Shown here one piece after another: positions 47,001 through 54,730 of a stretch of 64,000 bases of DNA. A model generated the notes under the pieces. The model had not been told where the DNA came from. It did no database searches and was given only the letters and a program-made list of their open reading frames with translations. A program made the position numbers and the translations under genes. Each line of letters begins with the position of its first letter. The stretch's first letter is position 1. Source of the stretch: Bacteroidota bacterium (GTDB lineage Bacteria; Bacteroidota; Bacteroidia; Sphingobacteriales; Sphingobacteriaceae); contig JAEYZM010000014.1 of assembly GCA_023427985.1 (NCBI GenBank), forward strand, positions 62,001-126,000, given 5' to 3'.

Positions 47001-50000
47001 ATTCCTTTAAACGGTACAATAAATGGCGGTGCAACAACTGGTACATGGACGAGAGAAGGTGGTGCTGGTGTATTCGTGCCCAATGCAAATACATTAAATG
47101 CAAATTATTTTATATCGGCTCAAGATAGAATAAACGGTTCAGTAAAATTATATTTAACATCTACAGGGAATACCAATAATACGTGTAATGCGGTTGTCGA
47201 CTCGGTAATATTTGATTTATTATTAGATCCAGTTATTAATGCTGGTGCAGACACTGTGGTATGTTTTGAAAGCGATACCATCCAATTAAATGCAAGCATT
47301 ACTGGAAGTATTACAACTGGTGTATGGGTTAGCTCTGGAACAGGTACATTCCTTCCAAACAGTACAAGCACTAATGCACGATATGTTTTATCAAATGCCG
47401 ACAAATTAAACGGCTCTGTTCAACTTGCACTAAACTCTTCTGCAGCAACAAGTATTTGTAGTTTTGTTTCTGACACCCTTGTAATAACTATCAATCCTGA
47501 TATAGTTATTGATGCTGGATTAACTCAAACAGTTTGCGCAAACAACGATACCGTAATTTTGAATCCTAGCATTACAGGTACAGGAAATCAAACAGTTTGG
47601 TCGACATTCGGTGACGGAACATTTCTTGATCCCTTAACTAATTTCAACAACAGATATGTTACTGGTCCTAACGATAAAATAAATGGTTCTGTCATTCTTC
47701 AAATAAAAACTATTAATCCAGGTTCATGTGCACAAGACAGCGACTTCGTACAAATTAATATCACGCCTGCACCAATTGTAAATGCAGGTGCGGATTTTAG
47801 TGCATGCGCAAATAATTTAATTATAAATTTAAATGCGAGTATAAGCGGCGGGGCGACAAATGGTCGCTGGACAACAAACGGAACTGGAACGTTTAGTCCG
47901 CACGATTCTAGTTTAACAGCTGTATACATTGCCTCAAATGCAGATGAAAGTTTAGGTAATCTCGAATTCGTTTTAACAACATTAGATCATACAAACAATT
48001 CTTGTTTAGTAGTAAGTGATACCTTAACTGTAACTATTACAGCAAGTCCAATTGTGAGCATTCTGCAAGCCGATACTTTATGTATCAACAATATTGTTCC
48101 TGCACAATTAAATGCCAGCATTAGTCAAGGTGCTAGCACAGGAAAATGGAGCAGTATTTCGGGCGATGGTACCTTCGCTCCTAACGATTCTGTATTGAAT
48201 CCAACGTATACACCAGGTCCCAATGACATTGCAAATGGTAGTGTACAAATTGTACTTACAAGTACTGGTAATACATCGGGGACCTGCATTGCGGTAAGCG
48301 ATACAACAGAAATTTTAATTGAAGCTGCTCCTAGCATTAACATTGGTGTTGACAGAGAACTTTGTGTTGGAGATACGATTATTTTAAATGCATCTATATC
48401 GAATACAGCAACAGGAATTCAATGGTTCAGTACAGGAACCGGTAACTTTGAACCTAGTAATACAGTTATAAATCCAGTGTATAGACCTAGTCCTGCCGAT
48501 TATGCATTAAGTGATTTTATAATTTATGGAAGTACTGTAAATAATTCCAATTGTATTAATGTAAACGACAGCATCAACATCGACCTAATTCCTGTACCTA
48601 ATGTAAATGCAGGTGCATCGCAACAAGTTTGTGCCGATGTGGATTCTATTTTTTTAAATGGGGCCGTAACAGGTCCAACAACTACAGGAATCTGGTCGAG
48701 TAATGGAACCGGATTTTTCTCTCCCAATGCTAGCACTTTAAATGCAAAGTATATTCCAAGTCTCCTCGATAGAACTTTATCTACTATAGTAGTACAATTA
48801 AGTTCTACAGGTGGTCCAAGTCAGTGTGCACAACGTTTCGATACTCTTAGCATTCATATCAATCCAGATATAATTGTCGATGCATCTGCTGCTTCAAGTG
48901 TTTGCGAGAACAATTCTCTTATCACATTAACGGGTTTGGTAAGCGGTTCGAGTACTACAGGAATTTGGAAAAGTTCAGGTAATGGATTGTTTGGATCGGC
49001 ACTAACAAATTTAAATAATACATACACACCTAGTGCTAGTGATATTACTAATGGCAGTATTACATTTACCCTTCTTTCGAGCAATATTTTGAATTGTAAA
49101 CAAGATTCTGATGTAGTACAAGTAAGCATTTTACCTAGTCCAATTGTAGAAGCAGGAAGCAATCAAAGTATTTGTGCTAATATAAATCAAGCTTCACTTT
49201 CTGGCAGCATCACAAGTGGTGCTACAAGAGGTAGATGGACGAGTACTGGTGATGGTAGTTTTCTTCCTAACGATTCAAGTTTAAATGCCATTTATATTTT
49301 CGGTCCAAACGATATAACTTCAAGTAATCTAACTTTATATTTAAACTCTACCGATAATAGTAATGGACTTTGTTTATCGGTTGTGGATAGCGTTGTAATT
49401 TCAGTTCTACCAACAGTTGCAATTTCAATGATCGATACAGTTCAAGTATGTGCAAACAATGCTGCTGTCAATTTAAATCCTACCTTCTCTAACGCTATTC
49501 CAACATCAATCTTATGGACAACCAATGGTAGTGGGACATTCCTCCCAAATAATACAACGTCAAATGCAACTTATCTTCCTTCGGTTAATGATACAACAAT
49601 TGGAAGAGTAACTTTAACTTTAAATACTGGAAATGCTGGTGGATGTTTAAGTACGATTGATAGTACGATTTTGATTATCAGTCCAGCACCAATTGTAAAT
49701 GCAGGCAATACTTTAACAGCTTGTGTTAACAAAGATACTGTGAATTTAAATGCACAAATTTTTTCTAATGAAGGCACTGGACTATGGTCGAGTATTGGAG
49801 GCGGACAATTTATTCCAAACAATAACAACTTAAATGCTCAATACATTTTAAGTCCTCAAGACATTTCGAATGGTTTTGCACAAATTATATTAACCAGTAC
49901 AGGAAACACAAACAACTCATGTATTGCAGTATCCGATACAATAACTGTGAACATTAATCCAGCCCCAATTCTAACTATTACACAAGACACTATTATCGTT

Positions 50001-52817
50001 TGTGAAAACAATGCTAATGTTCTATTGTCGGCAAACATTAGCAGCTCAGCGAGTAAAGGGATTTGGATTACATCAGGCTCCGGAAATTTCACACCTTCTG
50101 ATACCGTTTTAAATCCTACTTATGTGCCTTCTATAAATGATATAAACGCAACTCAAGTAAGTTTGTACTTCATTAGTACCGATCATCAGAATTTCAATTG
50201 TAATCCTGTGATAGATTCTGTAATTGTACAAATTACACCGATGCCTCTTATAGTTACAGAAGATACCGTTTTTGCTTGTATCTCCAATACAAGCGTTGCT
50301 ATAGAAAGCTCCATTAGTCAAGGCGCAAGCACTGGTCAATGGATAAGTTTGGGAAGTGGAACTTTTAGTCCTAACTCAAGCGATTTAATCACCAATTATA
50401 TTCCAAGTGCTGCTGATAAATTAAGCGGTTCTGTCCAACTAGTTATTAATAGTACCGGAAATACAAACAATTCATGTTTGGCTGAAAGTGATACGGTTAC
50501 TATAATTTTCACTCCATTGATTTTTGTCGATGCAGGAGATACCATACAAGTATGTAAAAACAATATCAACATCAACTTAAATGGATCTATTTCTGGTGGA
50601 ACAAATTCAGGAAGATGGTCGAGTTCAGGAACAGGAAACTTTTTACCAAACGATACAACATTAAATGCGATTTATGTTTTATCGAATACAGACACATTGC
50701 TCAACGAACTTCGACTAACATTAGTTTCAACTAATAATGGAGGTTGTGATTCATCGGTGTCCGTTTTAGTTGTTGAATTAACACCAGCGCCAATTATAGA
50801 TGCTGGACCGGATATCAGTGTTTGCGATAATTCAGGAATTGTCACATTAGCTGGTTTTATTTCTGGTGGTGCTAGTACGGGTATTTGGACCACTACTGGT
50901 ACTGGTAATTTCATTCCAAACAATACTGCATTGAACGTCGTCTATGAACCAAGTCAAGCCGATTTTACAGCGGGAAACATCAGCATAAGATTAAGTACTT
51001 CCGACCATGCATTAAATAATTGTGTAGGAATTTTCGATGAATTAAATGTTAACTTATTTGAATCGGCTCGCGTTACTGGTGGACCCGATAGATACGTATG
51101 TTATGGCGATTCAGTTACTGCATTATTTGCTAACGCTACGGGTGCAAATCCTTTCCGTTACTTATGGAGTACGGGGGATACCACTCAAAGCATAACTGTG
51201 CGCCCCGGTACATACTTTGTGCGTATTCAAGACATCAACGATTGCATTCCTCAATACGATACGATTGAAGTGATAGGCGTAGATACCATCATACAAGCAA
51301 GAGCTGGTAACGACAGCATTATTTGTATTAGTACAGACACCGTTCAATTGAATGCCGATGTGTTAGGTATTAATGCAGGACATTGGGAGGGCGACGGTAT
51401 ATTCCTACCCGACAGTACTGCATTAAATGCGCTTTATATTCCAACTGCAACTGAAAAATCGAATGGAAGTTTTAGATTGATTTTACAGCCAAGCACGATC
51501 ACCGGTTGTACATTTATTCCAGATACTGTTGAATATACCTTTATACAAAAACCAAGTCCTACTCTATTAGGTCCAAGCACTGTTTGTTTGTTGAACGATA
51601 CCGTGACGTACAGTGTCACAAGTATACCAGGTGAATTTTATACTTGGCAAGCTAATGGAGGTACAATCATTGGGCCCAATAATTCTAATGCTGTATTTGT
51701 TCAATGGGGAGCTGCTGGTGGCACCTTAACACTTATTGCAAGTAACGCGGCAAATTGCGATACTATCATTAACACAACGATCACAAATGTTGGAATGTCA
51801 TTACCAAGTGTAAGCGGTGAAATCAATGTTTGTAATGCAAGTGCATTTAATCAATCCTATACAGCTGCACTAAACGCAGGAAGTATTTACAATTGGCAAA
51901 TTACAAACGGTACGATTTTAAGTGGACAAAACACCAATACAGTAAATGTGCAATGGAATGGTTCAGGAAGTTTACGACTTTTTGAAACTGGTAATTTAGG
52001 ATGTGTTGTAAGTGATACTTTAAATTTTTCATTTACTCCATTATTAGTAAGTACTATTCAACCTTTTAATGAAGAAGGATGTGCTCCATTAACTTTATTG
52101 TTCGATGCGAACTCTGCGAATCCAGGTCCATTAACACATCAGTGGATTATCAACTCTAGCGACACCTTCAATGTTAAGTCGGCAGAAATTACATTCGATA
52201 CTCCGGGCGTTTATAATATTCGCTATGTATTGAATAATGGAATTTGCACAGATACTATTGCAACAACCGTAACGGTATTCGACGATCCCCTAGCAGATTT
52301 TAATTACATCAATGCCCCTACTAGCATCTTGTATTATCCAAACGATACCTTGTTCTTACAAAACTTATCGAGCATCACCAATGCAGAATATCTATGGGAT
52401 TTTGGAGATGGTGAAACCGACACGAGTATGCATCCTGCTCATGAATATAGAAATGCGGGTACCTTCAATGTTCAATTACGAGTAACTGATACAGTAACGG
52501 GATGTATTAGTTATTTCAGTAGACCAATTACTTTAGAAGTGATAAGTAATGTGAACAGTCCACAAATTTTCACTCCGAATGGTGATGGTATTAATGATAA
52601 ATTTAGAATTTACGAAAGAAACCTTAGTAATTTTAAAATACTAATATTCGATAGGTGGGGTCAAATTATTTACACCTCTAAAGATCCAAACTTCGAATGG
52701 GATGGAACTCATAATGGAGTAGAATGTCAAGTTGGTGCTTATGTGTATCATATAGTAGCAACTGGAGAAGACAATCTGCCATACAGAAGAACCGATATTG
52801 TTAACTTAGTGAAATAA
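41097..52817 (+). CDS. giant SprB-like repeat surface protein with T9SS type B (CHU_C) sorting domain
   Basis: A 3906-aa exported protein. Signal peptide 1-20 (FHSNAQ); an N-terminal unique region; one SprB-type repeat (about 225-300, YTYLWNTGATTQSI); about 31 repeats of about 90 residues to about 3320, interrupted near 1685-1860 by two different modules (SFTYTSATYC and SFTLPEVFC) and an aberrant repeat; a second SprB-type repeat (RYLWSTGDTTQSI); one more long-type repeat; PKD-like domains, the last with YLWDFGDGETD; then the type B domain (PQIFTPNGDGINDKFRIYE ... KILIFDRWGQIIY ... VGAYVYHI). Each repeat has the pattern (S/T)PAPIVNAG..QTVCANN..NLNG..SGGASTG.W, then F.PN...LNA.Y.PS..D, then SCLAVSD. 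It likely forms a long cell-surface fibre for adhesion or gliding. It is 117 bases downstream of the PorP/SprF cassette. Confidence 0.92.
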   Translation: MKRAILFVLLLLYYFHSNAQIRICPTNVPLFTANLAGNPDSVWTSPSQSRSNLCCGNSNPDRCVEFIVTLDNDAQGIKFDIASGAIPPGAMFYQVNCGPQIQVGQPVCLNGPGPHNITFCKPGNNPNSYRITSIAKPKVSPPTVVSDGCNGTIFASDYVVSSIVWRSVPNNPVFDSYLSALSGVDTVQVNFAPGAPAFVDYEVCGTPIGGCIGTIVCDTVRVQFVNTLAADIQPKNATICFGSVGTTLTANGVGGLAPYTYLWNTGATTQSITAATAGTYSVIIDDGTSCPIAFDTVIVTDFPSAIIADAGPDRIECNSSSPFAIPLNGSVQAATGGIWSSTGTGSFSPNNSTLNANYLPSPAELAAGSVLLTLTTTGNGTCPADTDQVFIRISNAAIVNAGNPQTVCANNPNVSLNGTVSGITTTGTWTTNGTGSFLPNANTLNATYVPSQADINSGSVLLTLTSTNNGICNPVASTVTITINPTPIVNAGNNTNVCTNNPNVNLNGLVSGIVTNTGTWSSSGNGIFLPNTNTLNAVYIPSQSDLNLGSVQLILNATNIGNCSAVSDTINITFGPIPIVNAGADVVRCRNNIGTIGLNANITGGASAGIWTTNGTGTFSPNNTTLNANYIPSQADILNGNVQLILSTTNHASNGCLIVRDTLQIQFTPAPIVNAGADQTVCANNININLNGTISGGASTGFWSSNGTGNFLPNSSSLNATYVPSAAEISSGNPIRIILSSTGNSAGSCLAVSDTMFVNITPAPIVQAVADFTICSTNPVISLSATISGGATTGIWTSNGSGVFNNPSLLNPTYTPSSTDITNGSVQFVLSSTGNTNNSCAIVRDTVTVTIVPLATVTANQTVITRCRNNIGTINVSANFTGAATGISWSTTGTGSFANPGLASTNYVPSNADINSNTSIFLIATSSGNASGLCAPIADTIVLNFTPAPIVSAGANINVCANNIGSGVVLNGSISGGASTGIWSSNGSGTFNNPNLLNAIYTPSASDISNGIVTLKLRTSNHGVSSCGPDSSFVSIIINPAPIVDAGANQTICANTNTNIILLGGTVSAGANTGVWSTTGNGTISNPNNLNTSYTLVNADRSLSNIKFYLTSTGNSAGSCLAVIDSFTLTISPAPIVNAGPNQTVCANNAIVNLSATVSGGASTGEWSTFNGTGVFSNPNALITTYTPSASDRTNGTVSLVFSSTGNTGGLCQTVRDTVVITITPSPVVNALADFSVCVNNPIINLSASLLQGPSNVTWTTSNGSGSFSNPNGLSTQYIVDPSDLLLPNLTFTITANKNLCNPVQDQVIVTFTPAPVVNITTADFTMCKNNISPIALNATVTGGATTGIWSSNGSGFFSPNNTTLNAQYILGPSDTSLSALKLFLTSTGNTSATCLAVRDSLTITFNQSPRVFAGVNRTICANNIAGVSLSTATIGGSAISSIWSSDGTGSFSPNANTLNATYNPSAADITKGFVVITLTSISNPSNNCNEVNSQFTLTISAAPIVEAGINQTVCSNVNTIALNGSVTGGASTGNWTTNGDGSFSPSSSALNATYTLGPNDIINGTVKLFLGSTGNSGNTCLVVSDSLSITILPSAISNAGLDQPICKITPSIQLNGSVSGSTTTGVWSTTGTGTFVPNASTLNATYIISPTDTNLSSILFVLNSTNNGACLGSSDTMIVTFSESDDASFTYTSATYCTSDPNAHIPVIPILATGSSGVFSSSPAGLNLNTSTGEITVSGSALGSYQVKFITNGPCPDSSIATVHIINNTPNASFTLPEVFCKGGTTLNPVFAPGATPGIFTANSSNLQFINANTGEIDLYNSTPGTYIITNTIPASGTCIGVSDSELITIERWVVLDLNPTLRTVCENNPDINLQANFTAGSNPAVNSGTWITLGDGIFSNISANGTSATYSPGANDLLTKTVTVQFISATPAGVCDPDSASIVINITPAPIVNAGNPDTICAAATSIPLNGTINGGATTGTWTREGGAGVFVPNANTLNANYFISAQDRINGSVKLYLTSTGNTNNTCNAVVDSVIFDLLLDPVINAGADTVVCFESDTIQLNASITGSITTGVWVSSGTGTFLPNSTSTNARYVLSNADKLNGSVQLALNSSAATSICSFVSDTLVITINPDIVIDAGLTQTVCANNDTVILNPSITGTGNQTVWSTFGDGTFLDPLTNFNNRYVTGPNDKINGSVILQIKTINPGSCAQDSDFVQINITPAPIVNAGADFSACANNLIINLNASISGGATNGRWTTNGTGTFSPHDSSLTAVYIASNADESLGNLEFVLTTLDHTNNSCLVVSDTLTVTITASPIVSILQADTLCINNIVPAQLNASISQGASTGKWSSISGDGTFAPNDSVLNPTYTPGPNDIANGSVQIVLTSTGNTSGTCIAVSDTTEILIEAAPSINIGVDRELCVGDTIILNASISNTATGIQWFSTGTGNFEPSNTVINPVYRPSPADYALSDFIIYGSTVNNSNCINVNDSINIDLIPVPNVNAGASQQVCADVDSIFLNGAVTGPTTTGIWSSNGTGFFSPNASTLNAKYIPSLLDRTLSTIVVQLSSTGGPSQCAQRFDTLSIHINPDIIVDASAASSVCENNSLITLTGLVSGSSTTGIWKSSGNGLFGSALTNLNNTYTPSASDITNGSITFTLLSSNILNCKQDSDVVQVSILPSPIVEAGSNQSICANINQASLSGSITSGATRGRWTSTGDGSFLPNDSSLNAIYIFGPNDITSSNLTLYLNSTDNSNGLCLSVVDSVVISVLPTVAISMIDTVQVCANNAAVNLNPTFSNAIPTSILWTTNGSGTFLPNNTTSNATYLPSVNDTTIGRVTLTLNTGNAGGCLSTIDSTILIISPAPIVNAGNTLTACVNKDTVNLNAQIFSNEGTGLWSSIGGGQFIPNNNNLNAQYILSPQDISNGFAQIILTSTGNTNNSCIAVSDTITVNINPAPILTITQDTIIVCENNANVLLSANISSSASKGIWITSGSGNFTPSDTVLNPTYVPSINDINATQVSLYFISTDHQNFNCNPVIDSVIVQITPMPLIVTEDTVFACISNTSVAIESSISQGASTGQWISLGSGTFSPNSSDLITNYIPSAADKLSGSVQLVINSTGNTNNSCLAESDTVTIIFTPLIFVDAGDTIQVCKNNININLNGSISGGTNSGRWSSSGTGNFLPNDTTLNAIYVLSNTDTLLNELRLTLVSTNNGGCDSSVSVLVVELTPAPIIDAGPDISVCDNSGIVTLAGFISGGASTGIWTTTGTGNFIPNNTALNVVYEPSQADFTAGNISIRLSTSDHALNNCVGIFDELNVNLFESARVTGGPDRYVCYGDSVTALFANATGANPFRYLWSTGDTTQSITVRPGTYFVRIQDINDCIPQYDTIEVIGVDTIIQARAGNDSIICISTDTVQLNADVLGINAGHWEGDGIFLPDSTALNALYIPTATEKSNGSFRLILQPSTITGCTFIPDTVEYTFIQKPSPTLLGPSTVCLLNDTVTYSVTSIPGEFYTWQANGGTIIGPNNSNAVFVQWGAAGGTLTLIASNAANCDTIINTTITNVGMSLPSVSGEINVCNASAFNQSYTAALNAGSIYNWQITNGTILSGQNTNTVNVQWNGSGSLRLFETGNLGCVVSDTLNFSFTPLLVSTIQPFNEEGCAPLTLLFDANSANPGPLTHQWIINSSDTFNVKSAEITFDTPGVYNIRYVLNNGICTDTIATTVTVFDDPLADFNYINAPTSILYYPNDTLFLQNLSSITNAEYLWDFGDGETDTSMHPAHEYRNAGTFNVQLRVTDTVTGCISYFSRPITLEVISNVNSPQIFTPNGDGINDKFRIYERNLSNFKILIFDRWGQIIYTSKDPNFEWDGTHNGVECQVGAYVYHIVATGEDNLPYRRTDIVNLVK
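42004..51548 (+). repeat. intragenic array of about 32 degenerate ~270-bp repeats, two Cys codons each
   Basis: Coding tandem array, unit about 88-94 codons, interrupted at roughly 46.15-46.65 kb by two unlike modules and at 51.06-51.28 kb by an SprB-type repeat. Short DNA blocks such as acaggtggtgcaagtacagg recur with few changes, while most of each unit has diverged. Nearly every unit has one Cys in a V-C-A-N-N-like site and one about 60 residues later before the AVSD-like site. Confidence 0.85.
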
Positions 52818-52837
52818 TTATTTTATTTCACTAAGTT
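52803..52837. terminator. 15-bp inverted repeat shared by the abutting ends of two convergent genes
   Basis: A perfect 15-bp stem (AACTTAGTGAAATAA and its complement) with a 5-nt loop. The left arm is the last four codons plus the stop of the giant gene; the right arm is coding for the C-terminus of the EVE protein. The genes abut at 52817/52818. The AU-rich hairpin should act on both transcripts. Confidence 0.7.
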
Positions 52838-53228
52838 CTAAAATTCTGTCAAACTCTTCCTTTTTTAAAGGCATTACAGACAATCTACCCTGCTTTACCA
52901 AGGCAATATTCTGCAACTGTTTGTCGGCTTTAATCTGCTCAAGAGTTACACTTTTTTTCAACTTTTTAAACGGTGCTAAATCGACGACCAACCAATTGCT
53001 ATCGTCGGTTGTTGGATCTTGATAATGTTCCTTAACAACCTTAGCAATACCCACCACATCTTTCCCCTCATTGCTATGATAAAACATTACTAAATCGCCC
53101 TTCTTCATATCTCGCAAATTATTCCTTGCTTGATAATTTCTTACACCATCCCAAAATGTTTTTTTATCCTTCTCAAATTGCTCCCAAGAATATTTAAAAG
53201 GCTCTGATTTAACTAACCAATAATTCAT
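52818..53228 (-). CDS. EVE domain protein
   Basis: A 136-aa single-domain protein: MNYWLVKSEPFKYSWEQFEKD, then WDGVRNYQARNNLRDMKKGDLVMFYHSN, VGIAKVVKEHYQDPT and WLVVDLAPFKKLKK. EVE domains (PUA-like fold) bind modified bases in DNA or RNA. The protein is small, stand-alone and highly conserved in bacteria. It starts 12 bases downstream of the holA stop on the same strand, so co-transcription with holA is likely. Confidence 0.92.
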   Translation of the reverse strand: MNYWLVKSEPFKYSWEQFEKDKKTFWDGVRNYQARNNLRDMKKGDLVMFYHSNEGKDVVGIAKVVKEHYQDPTTDDSNWLVVDLAPFKKLKKSVTLEQIKADKQLQNIALVKQGRLSVMPLKKEEFDRILELSEIK

Positions 53229-53240
53229 GTATGTTTTATT

Positions 53241-54263
53241 TTAATGTAAGATTTTCCAAACCAGCTCTTTCAATAATTCAGACTCATCTGTATTGCCAGT
53301 AGCATCAACTCCCTTGCTTTTTAAATCGTATTCTCTTAACAATGAAATTACTTGACAAGTTTTATCGATCGAATAATTTCTAGCGGCCGATTGATATTCT
53401 GGAACTAAAAATGCTTGTACTCTTAATGCCGATGCAACACTAGCTGCAGACTTATCTGTTAAGAAATGATAGGTGAATATTTTAGAAAAATAACCATTTA
53501 GGGTACCAATAATCATTTGTATTGGATGTTCTTTTTTATTCGCTGAATAATAATCCACAATCTTATTTGCTTTCAAAACATCTCTTTTCGAAAGTGCCGC
53601 GTTGAATTCAAATGGATTATAGTCCTTACTTATTCCAATATTCTTTTCAATATCGTCAACACCAATTATTTTTTGTTTGTCGACATTGATACATAATTTA
53701 TCAAGTTCATTTACCACCTTAGATAAATCGTTCCCTAAAAATTCTGAAACTAGAAAAGCAGCTTTAGCATCAATCGCAAATCCTTTCGACTTCAAATAAT
53801 TGACTACCCATTCTGCTACTTTGCTTTCGTAAATTTTTTTCGACTCAAATAAGAGTCCTGTTTTTTCAATAATCTTCGAAATTTTCAAACGCTTATCCAA
53901 AGAACCATATTTGTGACAAAAAACAAGAATGGTGCTCTTTAGAGGATTTTCTAAATAAGCGTTAAAGATGTCGGCTTCCTTCCCTTCGGATTTACCAAAC
54001 TTGATGTGTTGAGCTTCCTTAACGATGATTAATTGGTATTCCGACATCATAGGGAAACGCTTGGCTGCATTTAGAATACTCATAAGATCAGTATCCTTAC
54101 CATATAATATAGTTTGATTAAATCCTTTTTCTGCTTCGTTTAATACAGAGCGTTCTAAGGTATCTGATATTAAATCGATATAGTACGATTCATCGCCATG
54201 TAAAAAATATATCGGTTTAAATTTTCTATTTTGAATATCGCTTATAATTTTTTCTGCACTCAT
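53241..54263 (-). CDS. holA: DNA polymerase III subunit delta
   Basis: The delta subunit of the clamp-loader opens the beta clamp. At 340 aa it has the usual length and pattern: KPIYFLHGDESYYIDLISD at the N-terminus, a Rossmann-like AAA fold, the LLFESKKIYESKVAEWV block, and the C-terminal helical domain with QMIIGTLNGYFSKIF. It follows the HsdR-N-like gene by 11 bases on the minus strand and precedes the EVE gene. Confidence 0.92.
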   Translation of the reverse strand: MSAEKIISDIQNRKFKPIYFLHGDESYYIDLISDTLERSVLNEAEKGFNQTILYGKDTDLMSILNAAKRFPMMSEYQLIIVKEAQHIKFGKSEGKEADIFNAYLENPLKSTILVFCHKYGSLDKRLKISKIIEKTGLLFESKKIYESKVAEWVVNYLKSKGFAIDAKAAFLVSEFLGNDLSKVVNELDKLCINVDKQKIIGVDDIEKNIGISKDYNPFEFNAALSKRDVLKANKIVDYYSANKKEHPIQMIIGTLNGYFSKIFTYHFLTDKSAASVASALRVQAFLVPEYQSAARNYSIDKTCQVISLLREYDLKSKGVDATGNTDESELLKELVWKILH

Positions 54264-54274
54264 AACTCATAATA

Positions 54275-54730
54275 TTACTGATGTAATAATTCGAAACTTG
54301 GAATTTCATCTATAAATTTAAAACGATTCTCATCGATAGATATTTCTGCACAAAAATGTTCCAAACCATTGGTGATTACCAAATACGGAACTCGGTAAAC
54401 CATATTGTATCGAGCCGCTTGATCGAAAACTTCTTGTGTTAATTTAACCTCTGGAGCTTTACACTCAATTAGCATAATTGGTTTTGCATCTAAAGAATAA
54501 ATCAACACATCTGTTCGCTTTTGCATTTCATTTAGCTTCAGACCTTTTTCAATACTGATTAATCCTTTTGGATATTGTTTGTATTGAATGAGGTACTGTA
54601 CAAAATGTTGTCTTACCCATTCTTCGGGAGTAAGAACCACAAATTTTTTTCTCAACTCGTCCATAATTAAATGCTTGCCGGCATCTTCTTTTAATTTAAA
54701 TGGATAGTATGGAAGATTGAGTGTGTACAT
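54275..54730 (-). CDS. type I restriction R-subunit N-terminal-domain protein (PD-(D/E)XK fold), stand-alone
   Basis: A 151-aa protein matching only the nuclease-like N-terminal domain of HsdR: PEEWVRQHFVQYLI, RTDVLIYSLDAKPIMLIECKAPE with the D...E-x-K site, and VPYLVITNGLEHFCAEI. No helicase part, no HsdM/HsdS and no methylase are nearby. It lies between valS and holA (11-base gap to holA), a setting that suggests a household DNA-maintenance role rather than restriction. Nuclease activity is an inference from the intact motif. Confidence 0.85.
   Translation of the reverse strand: MYTLNLPYYPFKLKEDAGKHLIMDELRKKFVVLTPEEWVRQHFVQYLIQYKQYPKGLISIEKGLKLNEMQKRTDVLIYSLDAKPIMLIECKAPEVKLTQEVFDQAARYNMVYRVPYLVITNGLEHFCAEISIDENRFKFIDEIPSFELLHQ

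Noticed and set aside
42449..51619. Many minus-strand ORFs of 60-133 codons opposite the giant protein gene
   Set aside because: They recur at the same place in each repeat unit and give proline/valine-rich low-complexity products. They are shadows of the plus-strand repeat codons.
54275..54730. Part of a type I restriction-modification system
   Set aside because: No HsdM, HsdS or helicase part is present, and the gene is complete at 151 aa in a household setting.
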